Positions 12,010 to 24,866 are shown, counted from the stretch's first letter. The stretch: 64,000 nt of DNA from Oopsacas minuta (GCA_024704765.1 JAKMXF010000296.1:408465-472464), one strand, 5' to 3'. Program-made: numbers and translations. Notes: generated by a model not told the origin, from the sequence alone.

Positions 12010-14841
12010 GACGTAGTTGAGGATGCATACTACAATTAGCAGCTTCATCTAAACACAGATCGTACTCATTGTCGTTCTCTAACAATCCTCGCTTACAGGC
12101 GGCATCCTTAAATGTATCACAAATGGTTCCGTCAGGCAGAGTACAGATATCTTTAAAGTTGTATAACCAATAACATGGTTTAATAGCATTCTCATATAGA
12201 ATCTGTCTCCATCACTGGATTAGCGGAATATACTCGGCCAACTGTTGTACCGAACCCTTTCACTCTCTCCTTCCATTCTCTCTTAGTTTTATCTCACACA
12301 AAGTGTTCGGGAAAATTTAAGTAGGAATATTCTCGGGCAGATGGAAACTTTTGGTTAGCCATGAACCATCCCACTAGTTTGGAATGTCCCAAGTTTCCTA
12401 CCACAGCATTGATATCAGCAGTTGCCTTGAACGCTCTGCTTATTCTCCGGATAGAGAGCTAGCCTAACAATGTGTGGTAATTAGCATGGAGTTCAAAGGA
12501 GAATATTCTATAGCTGGCTTCAGATGCAGAAACATATTTAGCTCCTGATAGTTGTATATTTCATTATTCTCTCCGGATTTATCACCATCATTACCGGAAC
12601 TGATCTTAATAATGGCTCTATCGTGACCTTTATGATCATACTTATAGAGGTACTTAACAGCCAATAATGTGGTACAGATATCAACGTTGATATGTGCATT
12701 GAACTTTAACAACAGATACGCATTGCAAGGTACAACCCATCTATAATCTAGAATAATACTACCACGTTCTACAGTACCTGAATTATCTCTACGTCGATAC
12801 AATGGATAACTATCCTTGGTAGTTGTTGTAAGACGGAGAACAACTTGGAAATTTTAGCGCTTGAACCTTTATGCATGCAAGGAGCAGTTCCTTTGCTATT
12901 CCAAGCGGACTATGGATCATACATCGCTTTACAATGCTATTCAATCTGGGCTGGACCTCAGGGTCGGGTATTTCAGCGCAACAATCTTTTCATAATTAGA
13001 AGGCTCATGTGATTTGCGATCATCAGCTAAGATAATTAAAATATCAGATGGGGTAACCCACGCTTCTGAAATTCGATAGTATAGACATGTGCAACGGGTC
13101 TACAAAGGATATGTTTTTAAGGATATTACTAAGCAGTTCCCGTAATTTTAATCGAGACAGTTGCACAGTTAAATCAGGTCGGTCGTTAGCTTTCTGGCCA
13201 ATCAGATGAATATTAGTCATTTCAGATCAAAGGGGATTACAAGTAAACTTGATAAATACATCAGGTTTTCCATACCTCCGTACAATTGTCATTGCATCCT
13301 GATAAAGTTGGAACATGTGCCTCGGAGAGCCAATGGAACTCTAGGGAAGAATTATCTTTTGTCCCAACTCTTCAACTTCAGCATCTCCTCTAGCAAGAGC
13401 ATCAGCTAATCCACTGTATAGATCAACTAAGATCTGTTGCTGATTTAATTTTATATACTTAAGTCTCTGCTGCTCAATTTTGGCATACATGTTTACGATG
13501 TACTGGTGAAACTGCCTGCCAGAGAGATGTAAGTGGTTTAATCCACTTCTAACCATCAGTTGATAGCAGTAGAAGTCTAATGCTGTGACAGTCCCTCTAC
13601 TTTTGCTATTGGGGATATTAATATGCCATCCATCACTACTAAGGGGAATAGCAATAAATAATGAAGTGAATCATAAGAACGGTGTAATTTCTTTGTTTTG
13701 TATTCCGCCATGTCTGGCATACAGAACAATGTCTCTGTTTATCACTGTTTCTGAATAACCATCTCCAGGAAGCAATACTGCAATATCAAGAGCAGAAGGG
13801 GCAGAGCATGTTCGTGGATCTCCAATACCACCTTCTAGGATAGTGAACTTTATATCAATCGCATTAATGTTACGCATATGATTTATAGCATGTCAGCAAG
13901 AAACATAAAGGTTGACCTCGTGTAACATCTGTCGTAATCCTTTCAATTCAGGGAGACAGGTTACGCACATGTGTCTTTGACGATTTTCTAACTCAGCTTC
14001 TGAAGCCTCATCGCGGATATAAATTTGAGCGAATTTGGGTGGCTCTCTCACTTAGGGATTAATCTACCGATTGAATGGTGTACTACCCCATGTATTCAGA
14101 ACGTATAGACACCAAGCTTAGCGTTGGCCAGTTCGTTATCAACATTGGCTCTTAGAGGACAAAACGTAAGACTTGGGTATAAGCACATATATTACTCCTG
14201 AATTTGATAGCTCTTTTACCAGTAGCTGTGAGTAAGTGAGTAAGCAGCTCAGGAGGTGTATCTAAAGGAGGTAAAACAACTTTCCCCTCCCCACAACAAA
14301 GGAGAACTTAATAGTCTTAGTGTTGGTAGATAGTTTTTCACTTTTCCAAAACATTTGCATCGCATAAATTACAACAAAAAGGACATGTAACCGAGTGAAT
14401 GTTCGGATATGATGGTATCACTAACCTCACATGTAAATTGCGATCGAGCTAAGTTAATATATCTCTTAGAAGTTAATGACTTACTTTTAGCATATAACTC
14501 AACCCGATATTTCAGACGAACATTGTGCTCGTGCTCAGACTCTTTGCTCCTGAGATTCTCTTGAAGAGTTCACTGATACTCAAATCGCTCAGCGGATTGA
14601 TCCTCAGATTCACTTTGTCAGAAATTCGCTTGAAGAGTTCTCTGGTACTCTAATCGCTGAGAGGTCTCGTAATCTGATGGGAAGCTTTCAAGTTAGCTTG
14701 TTGGTCCCTTTTTTCCCGAAGACGCTCTGATCTTTCTTCCTGAGATTCGTTTTGGCGAAGTAAATGCCTACGCTCAGCTTCAGACATAGCTGGTTTATTC
14801 CCGGACAATCCTGGTTCTTTTTTCATGATTATCTTATTCAA
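12010..14841 (-). pseudogene. Helitron Rep (rolling-circle transposase) relic
   Basis: Reading down from 14841 there is a basic coiled N-terminus (ERRHLLRQNESQEERSERLR) and then PKFAQIYIRDEASEAELENR with LRQMLHEVNLYV near 13925-14030. Next comes the 13877-13671 segment (CSAPSALDIAVLLPGDG). SGRQFHQYIVNMYAKIEQQR and DLYSGLADALARGDAE follow at 13556-13341, then KANDRPDLTVQLSRLKLREL near 13200. HMSILSNF near 13090 stands where the two-histidine HUH motif should be. YRRRDNSGTVERGSIILDYR and KFNAHINVDICTTLLAVKYL lie at 12802-12464, and ICDTFKDAACKRGLLENDNE near 12110. These are Helitron landmarks in the right order, on one strand, in several frames. The PIF1-type helicase half is not seen beyond 12010, and many stops are present. 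Confidence 0.8.
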
Positions 14842-15575
14842 ATATCAATACAGAAATTTGTATAATAAAAAGTCTGATACATGTGTAATGTGTTACATAT
14901 ATAGTAATAAATTTACTCATAATTAAGCATTAATTAATTACACCTACTGGTTTTAATTGTAGAATTGAAAATTTGATAGACTCTATTTAGTAACCTAGAT
15001 TACTACATTGAATTTTTCCTGTCATCTGAATCAAAAATTAACGTGATGAGTAAACTTTCCACGATATACTACCTTTACTAAATAGAATGTTCACTATTTG
15101 TAGAGACAGTAATTATACATAATCTAGTATTCATTATACCGTTTTGAGCTTCTTTAAACAAATATTCCTCTGCTTCAATGATTTGTAAACAAATACAAAC
15201 CACAGTAAATTTATATATGAGAAATTTGTAAATGCGAAATTCTGGTTCAGCGTACTATGTTATCCATGAGTAGCCGTTTAGAACCAGCCTGGAATTATAT
15301 TTGGAGTTGGATAATTTACTTACTTTATATTCATAAAAACAACAATGTATTTATATATGATTAACCCAAAAGTGTGGATATCAGATTCAGCATGTTCGAT
15401 GTATTTAGTGCAGTTGTATTGAATTCTATTTACATGGTGATCCATAAGTTCTGCAACAAAATTTAGATTACAGTTATTTAATTTACCCACTATATCCACT
15501 TCTGTTATACATTTACATTGATTAATAGTGTATTTCTAGCAAATATTTACGCTACTATGCACTCTTCTAATAGAT
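14842..15575. other. Non-coding stretch
   Basis: AT-rich, with no gene, repeat or terminal repeat that I can support. Confidence 0.5.
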
Positions 15576-16645
15576 ATGAGTACTGCAGATAATATAGAAC
15601 AAAAGCGATCTGCTGTAATTCAGCTTTGGTAAAATGATCATCGTCAAGCAGATATTTGGAAATCACTTGGGACACAAGAATACGCAAGATCTTTGTTTCT
15701 CCTACGATAAATAGATACAAACAAGCTTGGTACTCTCAAAGATGCACCACGCTCGGATATACCTCGCTCCGTTAGAACCCCAGTTGTGATGCGGAAAATC
15801 AGGCAGATGCTTTCGCGGAAACTAGCACTCCCCTGCAGGCGAATTGCTGCAAAAGCTTTTATTTCTAATATATCTGCTCAAGTTCTCATTTCTAATGACA
15901 TTTAGATCAAATCTTTTAGAAGAAATCGAACTGAAGCTCTTAATCAACATACAATAAAGAAAAGGGTCCAATGTTGCTGCAAGTTGAGTGTTAGCCTCAA
16001 AAATGTCCACCTTGATATCTTAATAACATTGTTATTTCTGACGAGAAAATTTGGAGCATTGAAGAGAAGCACAATACTCAGAATTCCCGTGTATATGCTA
16101 TAACGTTTTAAAACATCCCAGAGCAATAAAACGTGTATAAACAGCTTGCAACCCAAAACTGATGGTTTGGGTAGGAATTTCTGGTAAGGGAAAACACCAA
16201 TTGTATTTCTGCCTGAGGGTGCAAAGATCAACGCAATTTTGTATCAAAACTCATTCTTTCCAAGCATGTTAGTCGGATTGGGAATACGTTCATGAAAGAC
16301 AATCATTGGTTGTTGCAACAAGATGGAGCACCAGCTCTGAGAGCAGCTTCCTCCCAACACTAGCTTGTAAACGATGTTCCAGAATTCATCTGGAAAAATG
16401 ATTCGCTCCGTCTACCCCCTATTTTAATCCTTGTGACTTACCAATGGGGAAAGAATGGAAGCAATTGTGAACAGTCAGTCTTATGGCTCAATTGAGTCAC
16501 TAAAAAGAGCAATTCGGCGTGCTTGGACTCAACTGGACCAAGAAGAAATCGCGAATGCCTGTCGAAAATTCCCGGAAAACTTGAAAATGTATTCAAGCCA
16601 GAGGCAAGCGATCTGAGAAGATAAACACGAAGAAAGTGGACTATA
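15576..16645 (+). pseudogene. Mariner/Tc1-type transposase relic
   Basis: From ATG at 15576 the product starts MSTADNIEQKRSAVIQLW, followed by a stop. Further pieces are DIPRSVRTPVVMRKIRQMLS (the GRPRSVRT-type hinge and second helix-turn-helix) and GRNFW...KTPIVFLPEGAKINAILYQN. CNKMEHQL sits near 16318, where WQQDGAPAH is expected. SGKMIRSVYPLF*SL*LTNG sits near 16400, in place of the WPSYSPDFNPCD region. Last come ESLKRAIRRAWTQLDQEEIA and ACRKFPENLKM near the end. The order fits a mariner-like DDE transposase read in three frames with numerous stops. Terminal repeats were not identified with confidence. Confidence 0.7.
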
Positions 16646-17564
16646 GAGCATAAATTATCAATAGATATACTAAGTGATTATAACATAATGATTTAACAAT
16701 TAAAATTCGACATTTGACATTCATTTTTGAAATTTGAATTTTGTTGCAGAACTTTGGGATCACCCTTGTACTCCCTTGATAAACACGATAAATACATAGT
16801 TTTGCGACAATTTAGAAATTGCATAGCATAAATCCTTTCCTTGACAACGGACAAACAAACAATCATTGACATATAATGATATAGATTTTCGGTAATATCG
16901 TATAGTCCATCACCACCACGCTTTTGCGAATTTATATACGCCACTATCCGATTCACCCATTCAGTCGCTTCAATTGATTAGCTAAATCGACTAAGTGACT
17001 GGCGTTTTCCAAAAGTTGGCTGATAATCTAATGCCAAATTAGGATAATTAAGTTAGTAATACAATTGTTAGAATACTCAAATTTGAAACGTATGGATAAC
17101 CTTTATATTTAGTTGGGCTCTTATGTGATTGTAGTTTCTTTTGAAACTTGTTTTATACATCTGAAGTTCTATAATTCACAATATCTATTATTGACACTTA
17201 TTAATCAGTATATCCGCAGAAATTATGGCTATGGAGTCAGATTTACTTACAGCGTGACTTACACTCACAATCAGAAGTATTCGTAATTCCTAAAATGTCT
17301 ATTTAAATTGTACTGGATCAATTCATACTACCCATGATTATGAATTAGGATCATGCGTTTCCCATTGCTAGATGTTATCAGATCTATGATAGTACTATTT
17401 TCCATTGGATTTTTTAGGTGAACGCAAAGCTTTGGTAGAGGAGTGTAAGATTGTATATATCACGATAAAGGAAAGCATATCAATTGCTTATGGAACTAAT
17501 AAATACATTTACATAGAGAAATCTATTTGTTTCGATACTATCAAAATTGTGAATTTCCCGTGTA
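16646..17564. other. Non-coding stretch
   Basis: No gene or repeat supported. Short open frames near 16693-16956 and 17405-17527 show no recognisable similarity. Confidence 0.5.
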
Positions 17565-17703
17565 CAGTGGAACCTGTAAAATCCGACATTTTCTTCGTTC
17601 TCAACAAATGTTGGATTACGGAGGTTACTCGATAATCCGACAATTTGCTAATCCGACATTTTATTCCTTTCCCAACGAGTGTCGGATAATGCAGGTTCCA
17701 CTG
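17565..17703. mobile_element. Small Tigger/pogo-type MITE
   Basis: A 139-base unit with inverted ends CAGTGGAACCTG...CAGGTTCCACTG. TA precedes the left end (17563-17564); the right flank has decayed to TT. TCCGACA- and TCGGAT-type strings repeat inside, and an approximate internal inverted symmetry extends beyond the first 12 bases. There is no coding capacity. CAGTGG-type ends and a TA target are characteristic of pogo/Tigger elements. Confidence 0.7.
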
Positions 17704-18260
17704 TTGTGAATTAGTAGTGCTTAACATTTGACTATATTGGTCAAAGTTTACCTATAACTTGATACCATTTAGTTATGGACAAATTGTCTTACATAGAGGT
17801 TCTACACACCTTTAACAAAAGTATGCATACACCCAAAAAGTCCCTTCAATAATGGTACTATAATATATTTGCTAATCTTTCGTAGTGTATTCACATTTTA
17901 TCAGATATGGCAATGATTTAAAATCATATTCTAGGCATCCGAAATAACTATTGAAGAAGCTTTCAAATCACTAGATTAATTTTTGACCATTATCATTGAT
18001 TGTAACTATGTACCACATATTTACATTGTCAACATAAAGCTATGATGGGACTAATTGCACATGGTGGCAATGATTGATAATGATCAGCCTAACGAGTAGC
18101 TATTAAAAGTGTAGGGTTCTGCAATGGCCATCACTAATGTGTACAATAGGAATCAAATAATAAGAATACTTTTGATTGGTGATCTAACTTCCTATATGCT
18201 GATCTTACATATTAATTCTATATTTCTTAGAATGCCCAGCGAAATCATGAAAATGCTCTA
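17704..18260. other. Non-coding stretch
   Basis: Nothing supportable seen. Confidence 0.5.
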
Positions 18261-19078
18261 AAGTGGACTCTCCCAAAACGGACACCCCGAGAAGCGGACA
18301 ACCCCCTACAACGGACTTGCCTATAGGCACGGGTTGACTTTACCAAGCATGTAATACTTAAGCAGTCTCCGAGGAGCGAACAACTCCGAATTCTGAACAA
18401 CGGGCAGGGAACTGGCCACGAATGGCGTGCCTTAATGCAAAATTATATCTCAAGAAAGGACAACCAGAAACTGAAACCAATAATTTTATAGATATCTCAA
18501 ATTTACATAATTATATGAGTGCTATACAAGCCTTAAGTCTTTCAAGTCTTTCAATAATTCTTTCATTTGTCAATGTAAACTTTGGGTGCATAAAGGCGGT
18601 ATACACATGGGATTTCTAGTCTGTAACCTCCTCTTCTGTTTTCTTTCTCTCCAGTACCTCAGCAAATCCTTTATATACTTCTCTTCTCAAAAATTGTGAG
18701 AGTCGAGTATTTTTTAAGTAGTTATGGGCATTGGCACCACAATAGATACTGTAGCTAGTCTGCAAGTGTCAACCAGTAGACAAAGTATCTTCCTGACATA
18801 TTTGAACACCCATTATAATCTTTATAATATAAAGCATACCAATATGCTTACGTTACTCATCAGTCATCACACTATACTATATTCATTCTAATAATAGGAA
18901 AATAAAACTTGTGACTTCTCTCGTAACCATTCAACATTCATACAAGTAAATCTCCATTCAAAATGATACATATTAGGTGTTATGATAAAAATATGGACCA
19001 GTGGCCGAGAAGCAGACAATTCTCTACAACGGACAGGAGCCATGTCATCAACGTGTCCGTAATTCGGAGACTCCACTG
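18261..19078. mobile_element. Non-autonomous Tigger/pogo-like element
   Basis: An 818-base unit flanked by TA on both sides (18259-18260 and 19079-19080). The left end reads AAGTGGACTCTCCCAAAACG. The right end, read inward, is CAGTGGAGTCTCCGAATTAC. Both continue with GGACA and share a GAGAAGCGGACAA-like and a CTACAACGGAC-like block just inside. The interior has no transposase, so the element would depend on a related Tigger enzyme. The ends differ from those of the autonomous-type element at 42118-46245 beyond CAGTG. Confidence 0.7.
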
Positions 19079-19816
19079 TATTGTAAGTGTAAATGATCAT
19101 TGCGTAAAATTGTATGTTATATTACATCAAACTGTATTATCAGGGTATGAGAAATTAGGTATACAGAACCTGAGCCTTATCAACTAAAATTCTTAAGTCA
19201 AATTCTTAGAATTTTGCTTAACTTTAAGTGAAATTCTTAGAATTAGACTAATTTTAGAATAATTCTTAGAATTTCCCAACACTTAAGACTTATCTTTAGA
19301 ATTTATGAAAGTGGTATTAATGAAAATTCTTAAGTCAAATTCTTAGAATAATTCTAAGAAGAATATTTAGTGAGGTAAAGAGGACACTTAACTTGTAATT
19401 TATTCTTCTTTTCTATGAAATTACTACAAATATGTATTTATTTACAAAGAAGATTGGTAATTGCTTAAGAAAATATGTTTGATTATCATATCAACATGTT
19501 GTACTAACCACAGCATAGAACTAGTCAAATTACATACCAACTATATTTAGGCACCATTTCTTGATGTCACTCAGAATTGTATTATGACATCAATAAATGT
19601 ATTTATGTAGTTACATCTCATATATTTTGAAACATAATAGTGTGTATCTAAACTAGGGTAGATCAAATCAATGTCATCTGAGTGACGTCCTGCAAAAATA
19701 TACGCAATCTATGCAATTTTATCCATTTACGTATATTATCATCTTTAGTTATAAGTATAAATAATAATAATACAATATTAATTAATTATGATAATATCTT
19801 AACAATCGCTCGCATT

Positions 19817-20564
19817 ATGACCACTGAAAAATCGAAGACTCATTCAAAGAATTTTACTCAGGAGGAGATAATGTCACTTGTGGATCTCATTCATGACCAA
19901 AAATCGAAATTGTTCGGCGCTCTAACATCAACTGTGACTTTCGATGATAAGAACAAAATCTGAGAAGAGATTCCAAGGAGACTGTCTGGAGTACATGGGA
20001 ATGTAAGAGCAAGAGATGATATCATGAAAAAATGGTATGATGTACTAACAAAACATAAGCCTCGTATTGCAGATAAGTTAGTATCAGCAAGAAATCTGTA
20101 GGAAGTCCTGCAGATACTGATTAGGATGAAATAGAAGCTAAAATCGGGAGCATCAAAGGGAAGGAAGCTTTTGAAGGCATTGAATCGGGTATCGATCTCT
20201 TGAATCCCAATGTTCAAATGATGAAACTGAAAGGATGCTGGTAAGCCCAGTTCCCTCTGAAAATATTGAGCATATAAAGTTTTTCCAACAAGCCCCAAGA
20301 AAACGTCATCGTTTGGAAAATGACGAATTGGAATCGACCAAACGTGCAATTTTAGAGAAAGAAGATGAGAAATTGGGGATTTTGGCTGACATTGATTCTA
20401 AGCTAGATCAGCTTGAGAGTAAATTCGATCGAGTGATCCAGATTTTGCAACATACAGCAACGGATCAATCAAAGACACTTTCTCTTCTGATGGCTCAAAC
20501 TATGCCTGCTCTGCCGCATTTTCAGACATCGCTTCCTTCATTTCTTACTTCAAATTTGTCTTAA
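19817..20564 (+). pseudogene. Harbinger Myb/SANT-like DNA-binding protein, copy A
   Basis: Starts MTTEKSKTHSKNFTQEEIMS, a Myb/SANT-like trihelix domain found in the second protein of PIF/Harbinger elements, which binds element ends and brings in the nuclease. A TGA at about 19961 replaces the Trp of KIWEEI seen in copy B. After a frameshift near ARNL and a TAG in ADTD*DEIE, both present in copy B too, the C-terminus is AILEKEDEKLGILADIDSKL, DQLESKFDRVIQILQHTATD. This is a predicted coiled coil ending at TSNLS. Not functional. Confidence 0.8.
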
Positions 20565-20708
20565 TTGCCTCATTACTTTCAAAATCAAGATTAGGAATCC
20601 TTAATTAAGATAATTATGTTATAAGTAAATCAGAGCCTAATTCATTCATGTGCTCAGTTAATTAATTAACTTCCTATATCATGTGAAATAGGTTTTAATA
20701 TATCTTCT

Positions 20709-21729
20709 CTAACTAAAATCCGTTATCTGAATGTTCAGCGTGTCTGTTTCGGTGTAGGGCATGTCACTTTCCAATTTTTCAAATTCAATTTGAAGACCAC
20801 GATCAACACAAAAATTATGAAGTACCATGGAGGGTAAGATTAGTTTGCAAACCCTCTCTGGGCGAAAGCACAATCTGTCACCAGTCTTGTCCATTGATCT
20901 CCATCTGCTCTTCCATATTCCAAAGGTACATTCAATTGTCTTTCGAGTCTTCAGGAAAGCACGATTATAACTTCTTTCGCGAGCTGTAACAGGAAGTAGT
21001 AATGGAGTCATCAAATTTGGGCGCAACGAATAACAACTATCGCCGAGAAACCACCCATCAAGAATTGGAATTTTTTACTGGTGATCTTAAGATTGATTCC
21101 TGATTGCCGCCATATGAACGTGTCATGTGTACTGCCTGGCCAATTCACAACTACACCAATAAACTTGAATACATAGTCACATATCGCTTGGATGTTAATT
21201 GAATGAAAACTTTTATGATAAACATAAATTGCTTAGTTGCTGCTAGGTGCAACAATTGGGATATGTGTGCCGTCTATACAACCTAATACTTTAGGAAACC
21301 CAAACTTTTCCTTAAATCCATGCTGCATGCTCATCTGTCTAGCAGCAGTTGGAAACTGTATATAGTCTTTCGCAATAGAGCATAATGCATCTGTTGCACC
21401 TCTAACAGAGTTGGACACAGAGGGCTGGGAAATTCCATGAGCTGATGCAACCACAGTTTGGAACTACCAGTAGCTAGAAACTGAAGAGTGACCATTAATT
21501 GAATAGTCACCGAAAGTGAATGAGATCGGCTTGTAGATCGAGACATGAAAATCTCAATTTTATCATGCAATTCTAAGAACATTTCTCTTCTGATTCTATA
21601 ACGAGAAATAAACTCTACATCTGTGTACGCATCAAGAGGGTTTAACCTGTCACGAAATATTCTCTGGCGTCGTAAACTGCCTATTTCCAGCTCCAAAAGG
21701 ACAAAAAGCGAGGCCGTGAGTTTATACAA
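20709..21729 (-). pseudogene. Harbinger DDE nuclease, copy A
   Basis: Reading down from 21729: LFVLLELEIGSLRRQRIFRD, a helical N-terminus and the GISQPSVSNSVRGATDAL helix-turn-helix. Then KVLGCIDGTHIPIVAP (first catalytic Asp), a TAA, the GDS.YP region (second Asp) in a shifted frame, and FLKTRKTIECTFGIWKSRWR (third residue, Glu). It ends LPSMVLHNFCVDRGLQI. The start codon at the position used by copy B is ACG here, a one-base loss near 21465 shifts the frame, and TAA replaces the codon after APSSN. The order matches the DDE_Tnp_4 nuclease of PIF/Harbinger. Confidence 0.85.
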
Positions 21730-21995
21730 TAGTACACAAATGAGAAATGCAATGAATATCCTTTTCTATTGGATGGGGCAATTTATCTCATTAATGATAA
21801 ATCAAATATACATGTATAAGGATTATATTTTCTACTATGCGCACATCTTCTCAAAAAGCGATTGAAGTCGAAGGAATTGTCCTAAATTTTATTTATCAAT
21901 TGGAAGAATCAATCAAGTAGAATTACCCAATTCTAAGAATTATTCTCAGAATAGCTTTATTCTGATAATAATTCTAATAATTATTCTTAGAATCA

Positions 21996-22125
21996 GGGGC
22001 CTTATTAACTAAAATTCTAAGAATTATTCTTAACTTAATTCTAAGTGTATTTCTAAGAATAATTCTAAGAATTCATGAAATATTCTTAGTTTTCGTTAAG
22101 AATTCTTAACTTGGCTATACTTAAC
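21996..22125 (+). repeat. Harbinger long terminal repeat block M (left copy)
   Basis: Begins GGGGCCTTATTAACTAAAATT and ends TTGGCTATACTTAAC. The same 130-base block occurs inverted at 24867-24997. Together the two bracket copy B, suggesting that copy B sits inside extended TIRs or was inserted into a pre-existing Harbinger end. Confidence 0.75.
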
Positions 22126-22361
22126 GGATTCTAAGAATAATTCTTAGAATAATTCTTAGAATTAAGCAATTCTAAGAAAAATTCTTAGAATTGGGTAATT
22201 CTACTTGATTGATTCTTGCTATTGATTAATAAAATTTATGCCAATTCATTCGACTTCAATCGCTTTTTGAGAAGATATGCGCATAGTGTACAATAAATTG
22301 CCCCACCCAATAGAAAAGGATATTCACTGCATTTCTCATTTGTGTACTATTGTATAAACTC

Positions 22362-23404
22362 ATGGCCTCGCTTTTTGTTCTTTTGGAGCTGGAAATAGGC
22401 AGCTTACGACGCCAGAGAATATTTCGTGACAGGTTAAACCCTTTTGATGCATACACTGATGTAGAGTTTATTTCTCGTTATAGAATCAGAAGAGAAATGT
22501 TCTTAGAATTACATGATAAATTGAGACTTTCATGTCTCGATCTACAAGCCGATCTCATTCACTTTCGGTGACAACTCAATTAGCGGTCACTCTTCAGTTT
22601 CTAGCTACGGGTAGTTTCCAAACTGTGGTTGCATCAGCTCATGGAATTTCCCAGCCCTCTGTGTCCAACTGTGTTAGAGGTGTAACAGATGCATTGTGCT
22701 CAATTGCAAAAGAGTATATACAGTTTCCAACTGCTGCTAGACAGATGAGCATGCAGCATGGATTTAAGGAAAAGTTTGGGTTTCCTAAAGTATTAGGTTG
22801 TATAGACGGCACACATATCCCAATTGTTGCACCTAGCAGCAACTAAGCAATTTATGTTAATCATAAAAGTTTTCATTCAATTAACGTCCAAGCGATATGT
22901 GACGATGTATTCAAGTTTATTGATGTAGTTGTGAAGTGGCCAGGCAGCACACATGACGCGTTCATATGGAGGCAATCAGGAATCAATCTTAAGATCACCA
23001 GTAAAGAAATTCCAATTCTTGATGGATGGTTTCTCGGCGATAGTGGTTATCCGTTGCGCCCAAATTTTATGACTCCATTACTATCTCCTGTTACACCTCG
23101 CGAAAGAAGGTATAATCGTGCTTTCCTGAAGACTCGAAAGACAATTGAATGTACCTTTGGAATATGGAAGAGCAGATGGAGATCAATGGACAAGACTAGT
23201 GGCAGTTTGTACTATAGTCTAGAGAGGGTTTGCAAACTAATCTTATCCTCCATGGTACTTCATAATTTTTGTGTTGATTGCGGTCTCCAAATTGATATTG
23301 AAAACTTGGAAAGTGATATGCCCTACACCGGAACGGAAGAGACTGAACATTCAGATAATGGGATTTTAGTTAGAGAAATTATAATTATAAATTATTTCAC
23401 ATGA
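22362..23404 (+). pseudogene. Harbinger DDE nuclease, copy B
   Basis: ATG at 22362 gives MASLFVLLELEIGSLRRQRI. A one-base deletion near 22520-22545 shifts the frame into MSRSTSRSHSLSVTTQLAVT. The catalytic region reads KVLGCIDGTHIPIVAPSSN followed by TAA (22844-22846), then AIYVNHKSFHSINVQ in frame, WFLGDSGYPLRP (second Asp) and TRKTIECTFGIW (Glu). All three acidic residues are present. The stop is the same as in copy A; the deletion is private to copy B. The C-terminus extends slightly beyond that of copy A. Confidence 0.85.
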
Positions 23405-23488
23405 TATAGGAAGCTTAATTAATTAACTGAGGACATGAATGATTTCGGTTATAATTTACTTATAACATAATTATCTTAATTAAGGATC

Positions 23489-24266
23489 CTAATCTTGACT
23501 TTGAAAGTAATGAGGCAATGAAGACAAATTAGAAGTAGGAAATGGAGGGGGCAATGTTTGAAAATGCGGCAGACGAGGCATAGTTTGAGCCATCAGAAGA
23601 GAAAGTGTCTTTGATTGGTCCGCTGCTGTATGTTGCAAAATCTGGATCACTCGATCGAATTTACTCTCAAGCCGATCTAGCTTAGAATCAATGTTAGTCA
23701 AAATCTCTAATTTCTTATCTTCTTTCTCTAAAATTGCACGTTTGGTCGATTCCAATTCGTCATTTTCCAAACGATGACGTTTTCTTGGGGCTTGTTGGAA
23801 AAACTTTGTTTGTTCAATATCTTCAGAGGGAACTGGGCTTATCAGCATCCTTTCAGTTTCATCATTTGAACATTGGGATTCAAGAGATCGATACCCGATT
23901 CAATGCCTTCAAAAGCTTCCTTCCCTTTGATGCTACCGATTTTAGCTTCTATTTCATCCTAATCAGTATCTGCAGGACTTCCTACAGATTTCTTGCTGAT
24001 GCTAACTTATCTGCAATACGAGGCTTATGTTTTGTTACTATATTATACCATTTTTTCATGACATCATCTCTTGTTCTTACATTCCCATGTAATTCAGACA
24101 GTCTCCCTGAAATTTCTTCCCAGATTTTGTTCTTATCATCGAAAGTTAGAGTTGATGTTAGAGCGCCGAACAATTTCGATTTTTGATCATGAATGAGATC
24201 CACGAGTGACATAATCTCCTCCTGAGTAAAATTCTTTGAACGAGTTTTCGATTTTTTAGTGGTCAT
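23489..24266 (-). pseudogene. Harbinger Myb/SANT-like DNA-binding protein, copy B
   Basis: ATG at 24266 starts MTTKKSKTRSKNFTQEEIMS. The frame is open through KNKIWEEISGRLSELHGNVR to ASARNL, where the shared frameshift and stop occur. The C-terminal coiled-coil part (23848-23489) reads RAILEKEDKKLEILTNIDSK. Copy B keeps the Trp codon that is TGA in copy A. A frame open to ARNL followed by shared lesions points to a common defective parent. Confidence 0.8.
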
Positions 24267-24866
24267 TATGAGAGCGAGTGTTAAGATATTATCATAATTA
24301 ACTAACATTTTATTATTATTTATACTTATCACTAAAGATGATAATATACGTAAATGGATAAAATTGCATAGATTGTGTATATTTTTGCAGGACGTCACTC
24401 AAATGACATTGGCTTTATTTACCTTAGTTTAGATACAAAACTATTATGTTTCAAAATATATGAGATATAATTTAATTACATAAATACATTTATTGACGTC
24501 ATAATACAATTCAGAGTGACGTCAAGAAATAGTATCTAAATATAGTTGGTATGCAATTCGACTATGGTTCTATGCTGCGGATATTACAACATGTAGAGAT
24601 GATAATCAAACATATTGTCTTAAGCGATAAACAATCTTCTTTATTATTAAATGCGTATTGATTATCATTTCATAGAAAAGTAGAATAAATTATAAGTTAA
24701 GTGTCCTCTTTACCTCACTAAATAATTTTCTTAGAATTGTTCGAATTCTTAGAATTATTCTAAGAATTGAGTCGTATTCTAAGAATTAGTCTAATTCTAA
24801 GAATTTGACTTAAAGTTAAGCAAAATTCTAAGAATTTGACTTAAGAATTTTAGTTAATAAGGCCCC

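Larger units (their letters stand above)
19172..21995. mobile_element. PIF/Harbinger copy A (left arm of an inverted pair)
   Basis: The left end is GAGCCTTATCAACTAAAATT, followed by repeated TTCTTAGAATT blocks, matching the outer end of copy B (24866 inward). The copy contains the two genes expected of PIF/Harbinger: a Myb/SANT-like DNA-binding protein on the plus strand and a DDE nuclease on the minus strand, convergently arranged. The right boundary runs into the repeat block at 21996-22125 and a clean inner terminus is not seen. It mirrors copy B over nearly its whole length. Confidence 0.8.
22126..24866. mobile_element. PIF/Harbinger copy B (right arm of the inverted pair)
   Basis: The outer end, read inward from 24866, is GGGGCCTTATTAACTAAAATTC with TTCTTAGAATT blocks. 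The interior is the reverse complement of copy A: nuclease on plus, Myb/SANT-like protein on minus. Some lesions are shared with copy A and some are private, so the copies descend from one defective ancestor and later diverged. Confidence 0.8.
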
